A stretch of DNA of 9,644 nt from Methanosarcinales archaeon. Lineage in GTDB: Archaea; Halobacteriota; Methanosarcinia; Methanosarcinales; Methanogasteraceae. Position 1 is the stretch's first letter; each line of letters starts with the position of its first letter. The position numbers were made by a program, and so were the translations under genes. A model generated the notes under the pieces. That model was not told where the DNA came from. It ran no database searches and was given only the letters and a program-made list of their open reading frames with translations. The stretch covers positions 1 through 9,644 of the forward strand of contig QMVM01000061.1 of assembly GCA_003661105.1 (NCBI GenBank), given 5' to 3'. Shown one piece after another: positions 4,284-9,644 of the stretch.

Positions 4284-5948
4284 ATGGCAGGACAACTTGG
4301 AGGACAGCCAATATTCATCTTGCGTGAAGGAAGCGAAAGAACACGCGGAAGAGATGCACAGAACTCGAACATCATGGCTGCGAAGGCAGTAGCCGCTGCG
4401 GTACGCACCACGCTTGGACCAAAGGGAATGGACAAGATGCTCGTGGACGGACTCGGCGACATCGTCATCACAAACGACGGCGTCACCATCTTAAAAGAGA
4501 TGGATATCGAGCACCCGGCAGCTAAGATGGTCGTAGAGGTTTCAAAGACTCAGGATGACGAGGTGGGGGACGGCACAACGACCGCTGCGGTTCTGACCGG
4601 AGAGCTCTTGAAGATGTCAGAAGATCTGCTCGACAAGGACGTACACCCAACAATCATCGCATCCGGATACAGGCTTGCAGCCATCAAAGCTGATGAGATA
4701 CTCGAATCGATCGCGACCAAAGTCTCATCAGATGACGAGGACGCGCTTCTCAAGATCTCAAACACCGCAATGACCGGAAAGGGGATCGAAGGGACAAGGG
4801 ACAAACTTTCCAAACTCTGTGTTGATGCGGTTCGGTCGGTTGCAGAGGAGGTCGATGGCAAGATGACCGTTGATATCGACAATATCAAGGTTGAGAAGAA
4901 GGTTGGCGGCTCTGTTGAGGACTCTGAACTGATAAGTGGCATGATCATCGACAAGGAGCGGGTACACCCGAACATGCCAAAGAAGGTCGAAAACGCAAAG
5001 ATCCTACTGCTGAGCACTGCAGTCGAACTGAAGAGCACTGAAGTGGATGCAGAAATCCAGATCACATCGCCTGACCAGCTCCAGTCATTCCTGGATCAGG
5101 AAGAGAAGATGCTTAAGAACATGGTCACAAAGATCACTGACAGCGGTGCAACCGTTCTCTTCTGCCAGAAGGGGATCGATGACATGGCGCAGCATTTCCT
5201 TGCAAAAGCCGGCATAATGGCGATTCGAAGATGCAAGAAGAGTGATCTTGATAAACTGTCAAAAGCAACAGGTGCTACGAACATCACAAATCTCGATGAG
5301 ATCGAGGCTGACGATATCGGTACTGCGGATCAGGTTGAGGAGAAGAAGATCGGCGGCGGGAACATGGTATTCGTAACCGGCTGCAAAAACCCGATGGCAG
5401 TCTCGCTGATACTGCGCGGTGGAACCGAGCATGTGGTCGATGGGCTGGAGCGTGCGCTTGAAGATGCTCTGCGTGTCGTGGGCGTCACGATCGAGGACGG
5501 AAAACTTGTGTCAGGCGGCGGATCGCCAGAGGTCGAACTCTCGCTGAAGCTACAAGAGTATGCAAACAGTCTGACCGGCAGGGAGCAGCTGGCAGTGAAC
5601 GCATTCGCAAATGCGCTCGAGATCATCCCGAGGACGCTTGCAGAGAATGCAGGACTCGATCCGATCAATAAACTGGTCGAGATGACGAGCCAGCACAAGG
5701 ACGGTAAGATCCATGCAGGACTTAATGTGTTCACCGGTGATATCGTTGATATGTGGGAAGCAGGCATTGTTGAGCCGCTGCGTGTCAAGACTCAGGCGAT
5801 CAGTTCTGCTGCAGAGGCCGCTGTCATGATCCTGCGGATCGACGACGTTATCGCATCCAGAGGAGAACCGATGCCACCAGGTGGCGGTGGAATGCCTCCA
5901 GGCATGGATGGTATGGGCGGCATGGGTGGAATGGAAGGCATGTACTAA
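4284..5948 (+). CDS. ths: thermosome (group II chaperonin) subunit
   Basis: A 554-residue subunit of the archaeal group II chaperonin, the cytosolic double-ring ATPase that folds proteins. The opening MAGQLGGQPIFILREG is the family N-terminus. ATP-site motifs are intact: RTTLGPKGMDKML (41-53), ITNDG (62-66), DEVGDGTTTAAVL (92-104) with the GDGTT nucleotide-binding motif at 95-99, SGGGSPEVE (410-417) and NAGLDP in the C-terminal equatorial part. Length fits the family (about 540-560). The C-terminus has the usual Gly-Met-rich tail (GGGGMPPGMDGMGGMGG and on), which points into the cavity. It is monocistronic, with its own TATA box upstream and a strong poly-T terminator downstream. No damaged or missing motifs were seen. 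Confidence 0.98.
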   Translation: MAGQLGGQPIFILREGSERTRGRDAQNSNIMAAKAVAAAVRTTLGPKGMDKMLVDGLGDIVITNDGVTILKEMDIEHPAAKMVVEVSKTQDDEVGDGTTTAAVLTGELLKMSEDLLDKDVHPTIIASGYRLAAIKADEILESIATKVSSDDEDALLKISNTAMTGKGIEGTRDKLSKLCVDAVRSVAEEVDGKMTVDIDNIKVEKKVGGSVEDSELISGMIIDKERVHPNMPKKVENAKILLLSTAVELKSTEVDAEIQITSPDQLQSFLDQEEKMLKNMVTKITDSGATVLFCQKGIDDMAQHFLAKAGIMAIRRCKKSDLDKLSKATGATNITNLDEIEADDIGTADQVEEKKIGGGNMVFVTGCKNPMAVSLILRGGTEHVVDGLERALEDALRVVGVTIEDGKLVSGGGSPEVELSLKLQEYANSLTGREQLAVNAFANALEIIPRTLAENAGLDPINKLVEMTSQHKDGKIHAGLNVFTGDIVDMWEAGIVEPLRVKTQAISSAAEAAVMILRIDDVIASRGEPMPPGGGGMPPGMDGMGGMGGMEGMY

Positions 5949-5949
5949 A

Positions 5950-5992
5950 GCGTGGTAACCCACGCACCCTTTTTTTTCTTTTCTTTTTTTTT
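5950..5992 (+). terminator. thermosome terminator: hairpin plus poly-T
   Basis: GCGTGG (5950-5955) and CCACGC (5960-5965) form a 6-bp stem with a 4-nt loop, followed by T-runs of 8, 4 and 9 bases (5970-5992) broken by single Cs. This is a very strong archaeal termination signal. Confidence 0.85.
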
Positions 5993-6220
5993 GCATCTGT
6001 TTTTTGCAACTTTTGGCAGTGTGGCCGGATCTGATGATAGCTTCGGAAAACATGTGTGCAGGTTTTAAACACGAATGCGGGCGAATTCCCCGAATTACAT
6101 GAATTTGGCTGCCACAATCAGGAGTGTTTTCACTATAATTTTGATTGCGCCAATCCATCCACACACCCTGTCACTCAGTGCCCCGATAGTCTCATGCAAC
6201 ACCCACTTCACAATCGCCAT
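5993..6220. other. intergenic stretch between thermosome terminator and pycB promoter
   Basis: No convincing gene was found. GAATT occurs three times at exact 9-bp steps (6083, 6092, 6101) shortly after a TATA-like TTTTAAA (6063-6069). On the minus strand an open frame of 41 codons (6219-6095) would give a hydrophobic peptide, but it has no ribosome site. Confidence 0.5.
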
Positions 6221-6228
6221 TTTAAATA
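6221..6228 (+). promoter_or_regulatory. pycB promoter (TATA box), short or no leader expected
   Basis: TTTAAATA lies 34 bases before the ATG at 6255. Start of transcription 24-28 nt past the box centre falls at about 6249-6253, so the mRNA would be leaderless or nearly so. This agrees with the lack of a SD site. Confidence 0.55.
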
Positions 6229-6254
6229 GGGGATAGGTAGAAAGAAAGAGTGAC

Positions 6255-7991
6255 ATGACGCAAGTAGCAATAACCGATACCACGCTAAGGGATGCGCACC
6301 AGTCCCTGATCGCAACCAGGATGCGGACTCGGGATATGCTCCCGATCGCAGAGAAACTGGACAGCGTCGGCTTCTTTTCGCTCGAGGTCTGGGGTGGTGC
6401 AACCTTTGATGTCTGCATCCGGTTCTTGAATGAAGATCCATGGGATCGGCTGAGAAGCCTTGCGGAGGAGATTATAAAGACCCCGCTTCAAATGCTCCTT
6501 CGAGGGCAGAACCTTGTCGGATACCGGCATTATCCTGATGATATTGTAATCAAATTCGTTGAAAAATCAGCAGAAAACGGAATCGAGATATTCAGGGTAT
6601 TCGATGCCGTAAACGACATCAGGAATATGGAGGTTGCAATCACTGCAGCAAAGAAAACAGGTGCGCACGTTCAGGGGACGATCAGTTACACAATAAGCCC
6701 TGTACACACGATAGAGACGTTCGTCGCTAATGCAAGAGAATTGGCATCGCTTGACTGTGACTCTATCTGCATAAAGGATATGGCAGGTCTCATCTCGCCG
6801 CACGCCGCTTATGACCTTATCAAGACACTCAAGGACGAGGTCGGGCTGCCTGTTGACCTGCATTCGCACAGCACCAGCGGGATGGCGCCCATGAGCTACA
6901 TGGCTGCCTGCAAGGCAGGGGTTGATATACTGGATACCGCATTCTCCCCATTTGCAGGCGGCACATCCCAACCGCCGACAGAGACTGTGGTTGCAGGGCT
7001 TGATGGAACACCGTACGATACCGGTCTTGACCTTGCTCTTCTGACAGATATAAAGGAGTATTTCGACGGGGTAAAAGAAAAATACAGAAGCATCCTCGAT
7101 CCGGTATCCGAGAAGATCGACACGAGCGTCCTGATCCACCAGATACCGGGGGGAATGATATCAAATCTGGTATCGCAGCTTAAGGAACAGAACTCGATGG
7201 ACCGGTACGACGATGTGCTTCGAGAGATGCCGAAGGTGCGGGAGGATCTTGGCTATCCGCCACTTGTAACGCCGACCAGTCAGATCGTGGGCACTCAGGC
7301 GGTCCTGAATGTCTTAATGGGCGAGCGATACAAAGTCATACCAAAGGAGGTGCGGGACTATGTAAGCGGCATATACGGAAGACCGCCTGCGCCGATTAAC
7401 AAGCAGCTGTTTGCAAAAGTGCTTGGTGATGATACGGCTATAACGTGCCGACCTGCCGACCTGCTCCCACCCGAACTTGAGATGCGGACAAAAGAAGCAA
7501 AGGAACTCGGCATCATCGGGAAAGAGGAGGATATCTTGACTTATGCGATCTATCCGCAGATCGCTCCGAAGTTCCTTATGGGCGAGGCAGAGGAAGAGAA
7601 GTTACAGATGGCAGCGGCAACCGGTGGCAGTGGAGTGGGGTCGCATACTGGAATATTTAACAAATTCAAGGTGGTCGTCGATGGGGAGGCGTTCGTTGTC
7701 GAGGTCGAGCCGACCGGGACTGGCGAGATGACTGTGGCTAACGATGCCAGTGATGCGAAGTCGCCCCCCGCGTCCGCGGAAGGCGGGATAGCAAGCAACA
7801 TGCACGGAATGGTTCTCGGGCTGAAAGTTTCAAAAGGGGACGTGGTCGAGGAGGGTGATGTCGTTGCGGTGATCGAGGCTATGAAGATGGAGAACAACAT
7901 CCATTCCCCACACAGCGGGATCGTCAGGGAGATCTTCGTCTCTGAAGGCGATACCGTGGGTGCAGGGGACAATCTCATGTCTGTCTACTAA
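6255..7991 (+). CDS. pycB: pyruvate carboxylase subunit B (carboxyltransferase plus biotin carrier)
   Basis: A 578-residue subunit that moves the carboxyl group from carboxybiotin to pyruvate, giving oxaloacetate. The carboxyltransferase domain (DRE-TIM barrel) starts at once with ITDTTLRDAHQSL (6-18), where D8 is a metal ligand. KDMAG (174-178) carries the lysine that is carbamylated in this family, and DLHSHSTSG (201-209) provides metal ligands H203 and H205. The PycB/oxaloacetate decarboxylase-alpha conserved domain follows. An Ala/Pro/Ser linker near 495-510 joins it to the biotinyl domain, whose EAMKMEN motif places biotin on K544, 34 residues before the end. Sodium-pump oxaloacetate decarboxylase alpha is a close relative, but pycA directly downstream (26 bases) and the absence of beta/gamma subunits favour pyruvate carboxylase. 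It supplies oxaloacetate for biosynthesis. Confidence 0.95.
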   Translation: MTQVAITDTTLRDAHQSLIATRMRTRDMLPIAEKLDSVGFFSLEVWGGATFDVCIRFLNEDPWDRLRSLAEEIIKTPLQMLLRGQNLVGYRHYPDDIVIKFVEKSAENGIEIFRVFDAVNDIRNMEVAITAAKKTGAHVQGTISYTISPVHTIETFVANARELASLDCDSICIKDMAGLISPHAAYDLIKTLKDEVGLPVDLHSHSTSGMAPMSYMAACKAGVDILDTAFSPFAGGTSQPPTETVVAGLDGTPYDTGLDLALLTDIKEYFDGVKEKYRSILDPVSEKIDTSVLIHQIPGGMISNLVSQLKEQNSMDRYDDVLREMPKVREDLGYPPLVTPTSQIVGTQAVLNVLMGERYKVIPKEVRDYVSGIYGRPPAPINKQLFAKVLGDDTAITCRPADLLPPELEMRTKEAKELGIIGKEEDILTYAIYPQIAPKFLMGEAEEEKLQMAAATGGSGVGSHTGIFNKFKVVVDGEAFVVEVEPTGTGEMTVANDASDAKSPPASAEGGIASNMHGMVLGLKVSKGDVVEEGDVVAVIEAMKMENNIHSPHSGIVREIFVSEGDTVGAGDNLMSVY

Positions 7992-8010
7992 ACAGGAGTA
8001 ACAGGAGGGT
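7991..8010 (+). promoter_or_regulatory. duplicated SD site before pycA, deciding a TTG start
   Basis: AACAGGAG occurs twice, 9 bp apart (7991-7998 and 8000-8007). The second runs into GGAGGGT (8004-8010), a strong SD site 7 bases before the TTG at 8018, which supports TTG as the true start. Confidence 0.75.
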
Positions 8011-8017
8011 CTTTACT

Positions 8018-9502
8018 TTGTTTAACACAATACTGGTTGCGAACCGGGGCGAGATCGCCATACGGGCGATGAGAGCATGTCACGAGATGGGCATAAAGAC
8101 TGTAGCAGTATATTCGGAGGCGGACAAACACGCGTTATTCGCAAAGTACGCTGACGTTGCCCACTGCATCGGACCTCCGCCGACAAGCCAGAGTTACCTT
8201 ATGATCGACAGGATTCTTGATGTCGCGGAGAAGACCGGCGCAGAGGCGATCCACCCGGGATATGGTTTTCTTTCCGAAAATTCGGTGTTCGCAAGGGAAT
8301 GCGAGAAGGCAGGAATCATATTCATAGGCCCGTCCGGCAAATGCATGGAAGAGTCCGGCAGCAAGATCGCTGCCAGAAAGGCGATGGAAAAAGCCGGTGT
8401 TCCGATCATCCCGGGAATCTCTGCCGGAATCGATGATATTGAGTCCACACTCGATGATGCGGAGAAGATCGGGTATCCGGTCATCGTGAAAGCATCGGCA
8501 GGCGGTGGCGGGATCGGGATGAAGATCGCAAACGACGCTTCCGAATTGCGCGGTGCCATCGATTCGACTCAGGCAGTGGCTGAATCGGTGTTTGGTGATT
8601 CTACTATCTTTATGGAGAAATACATGCACCAGCCAAGACATATCGAGTTCCAGATCCTTGCGGATTCCCGTGGGAATACGATCCACCTGAATGAGAGGGA
8701 GTGTTCGATACAGCGTCGCCACCAGAAACTGATCGAAGAGTCGCCATCGCCGGTTATGACACCGGAACTTCGGGAAGAGATGGGCAGGACGGCAGTTGGG
8801 GCGGCGGAGGCATTTGATTACACAAACGCTGGAACTGTGGAGTTTATCTACTCTAACGGGGACTTCTACTTCCTTGAGATGAACGCGAGACTACAGGTGG
8901 AGCATCCGATAACCGAGCGGGTGACCGGGATTGATATCGTGAGACGGCAGATAAGAATCGCAGCAGGCGAGGAACTGGATCGCAGGCAGGAAGATATCGG
9001 AATCCATGGATGGGCGATCGAGTGCAGGATCAATGCTGAAGACCCGATGAACGATTTCGCACCCTCGCCTGGAAGACTCACACGGTACAGGTCGCCGGGG
9101 GGTCCCGGGATTCGGGTGGACAGCGGCGTATATACCGGATACACGATCTCCCCGTACTACGACTCGATGGTGTCCAAACTGATCGCATGGGGTGAAGGGC
9201 GGGTTGAAGCCATAGAACGGATGCGCCGGGCACTCTACGAGTACGTCATCATCGGCGTGACCACAAACATCCCGTTTCACAAGGCTGTACTCGGAAACCA
9301 GCACTTTATGAAAGCCGAACTCACGACGCACTTCATCGATGACTTCGACGTACTGACTGATGTTGCGGATGTGGTTGAACAGGAAAAGGTGAAGGGAGCG
9401 ACCCTTGCTTCTGCCATAGGTTCGGATGACCGGAAGGTTGCGGCGATAACCGCCGCTGTGCAGACGTATATGGGTGGTTCTACCCAACTAATAGATAATT
9501 AA
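8018..9502 (+). CDS. pycA: pyruvate carboxylase subunit A (biotin carboxylase)
   Basis: A 494-residue ATP-grasp biotin carboxylase that carboxylates the biotin on PycB using ATP and bicarbonate. Start at TTG (8018): the family N-terminus (M)FNTILVANRGEIAIR begins exactly there, 7 bases after a strong SD site. Motifs in order: EAIHPGYGFLSEN (76-88), SK at 115-116, the glycine-rich ATP loop KASAGGGGIGMK (158-169), NERECSIQRRHQKLIE (225-240) and FLEMNARLQVEHPITE (285-300), all with key residues in place; the C-terminal part includes SPGRLTRYRSPGGPG. The loop reads GGGGIGM rather than the bacterial GGGGKGM, which as far as I recall is common in archaeal PycA. It follows pycB by 26 bases and is surely co-transcribed. 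The length matches stand-alone archaeal PycA (about 490-500). The order pycB-pycA is opposite to that in Methanosarcina. Confidence 0.96.
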   Translation: MFNTILVANRGEIAIRAMRACHEMGIKTVAVYSEADKHALFAKYADVAHCIGPPPTSQSYLMIDRILDVAEKTGAEAIHPGYGFLSENSVFARECEKAGIIFIGPSGKCMEESGSKIAARKAMEKAGVPIIPGISAGIDDIESTLDDAEKIGYPVIVKASAGGGGIGMKIANDASELRGAIDSTQAVAESVFGDSTIFMEKYMHQPRHIEFQILADSRGNTIHLNERECSIQRRHQKLIEESPSPVMTPELREEMGRTAVGAAEAFDYTNAGTVEFIYSNGDFYFLEMNARLQVEHPITERVTGIDIVRRQIRIAAGEELDRRQEDIGIHGWAIECRINAEDPMNDFAPSPGRLTRYRSPGGPGIRVDSGVYTGYTISPYYDSMVSKLIAWGEGRVEAIERMRRALYEYVIIGVTTNIPFHKAVLGNQHFMKAELTTHFIDDFDVLTDVADVVEQEKVKGATLASAIGSDDRKVAAITAAVQTYMGGSTQLIDN

Positions 9503-9541
9503 CTTGACTTTGTTACATTGCAAGACAAATCGCCAACTAAC

Positions 9542-9549
9542 AGGAGGGG
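9542..9549 (+). promoter_or_regulatory. strong SD site before the edge gene
   Basis: AGGAGGGG (9542-9549) ends 6 bases before the ATG at 9556. It shares the AACAGGAGG context with the pycA site, so this gene is clearly meant to be translated. No TATA box is evident in 9503-9541, so read-through from pycA is possible. Confidence 0.7.
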
Positions 9550-9555
9550 CAACAC

Positions 9556-9644
9556 ATGAAAAGAAGGATACTCGTAACTTGCAGCGTTGGCTTCCGATGT
9601 CAATGCCGCCGAGGTGAAGATCAATGCAAGCGATGGCGTGGCAG
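9556..9644 (+). CDS. start of a probable exported protein, frameshifted in its signal peptide (partial)
   Basis: From the ATG at 9556 the frame reads MKRRILVTCSVGF and then a Cys/Arg-rich tail (RCQCRRGEDQCKRWRG), which does not look natural. One frame over, from 9581, the sequence reads AALASDVNAAEVKINASDG and VA, which looks like the end of a signal peptide with an Ala-x-Ala cleavage site (AA, then EVKIN) leading into an extracytoplasmic domain. Combined, MKRRILVT plus AALASDVNAA gives a plausible signal peptide with a basic n-region and hydrophobic core. A shift of one extra or two missing bases at about 9577-9586 explains this: a sequencing error, or a real mutation making this a pseudogene. 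The gene runs out of the window; its family cannot be named. Confidence 0.5.
   Translation, partial: MKRRILVTCSVGFRCQCRRGEDQCKRWRG

Noticed and set aside
6034..6040. C-box-like CTGATGA suggesting a C/D box RNA
   Set aside because: No properly placed D box or internal C'/D' pair was found within 70 bases.
6095..6219. 41-codon minus-strand hydrophobic peptide (starts MAIVKWVLHETIG)
   Set aside because: No SD site, and its ATG sits directly on the only TATA-like element, so it could not be transcribed from there; kept only as a note.

Overview
The window reads as a euryarchaeal chromosome segment, most likely from a methanogen or methane-cycling relative. Supporting signs are a group II chaperonin (thermosome) with a Gly-Met tail, a two-subunit pyruvate carboxylase (separate PycA and PycB), an AIR-synthase/HypE-like protein of a type common in methanogens, archaeal TATA and BRE promoter elements, oligo-T terminators and Shine-Dalgarno (SD) sites of the GGAGG type. 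The lineage cannot be fixed more precisely by eye.

Layout. (1) 23-1354 (+): a PurM/HypE-superfamily protein whose last codons are echoed by a 20-bp direct repeat just past the stop. (2) 1355-1926: a decayed stretch. It holds a T-tract, a perfect 9-bp hairpin followed by GAGGAAGTCAC that resembles the right end of IS200/IS605-type elements, and a relic of GMP synthase (guaA). The relic joins a degraded N-terminus with in-frame stops directly to the last ~40 codons of the gene. (3) 1927-3638 (-): a two-gene operon with a 4-bp ATGA overlap, a cyclase/arylformamidase-family hydrolase followed by a Zn-ribbon methyltransferase-like protein. (4) 3639-4283: a non-coding region with the most unusual structure here. 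Two tandem, almost identical units of 131 bp lie 175 bp apart. Each has its own archaeal promoter, whose TATA box is covered by an inverted repeat, and each predicts a ~120-nt RNA. That RNA would begin with a perfect 11-bp stem enclosing a 52-nt loop without a single G. The units look like a duplicated, previously unannotated small RNA. (5) 4284-5948 (+): thermosome subunit with a clear poly-T terminator. (6) 6255-9502 (+): pycB then pycA, an operon for anaplerotic oxaloacetate synthesis. (7) From 9556: the start of a probably exported protein whose signal peptide appears frameshifted.

The main genes are housekeeping (protein folding, carboxylation of pyruvate). The points of interest lie between them: the tandem RNA genes and their promoter inverted repeats, direct repeats flanking the TATA box of the divergent hydrolase operon, and the guaA relic next to a mobile-element-like end. 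All functional statements about the RNAs are inference from sequence structure; no search or folding program was run.
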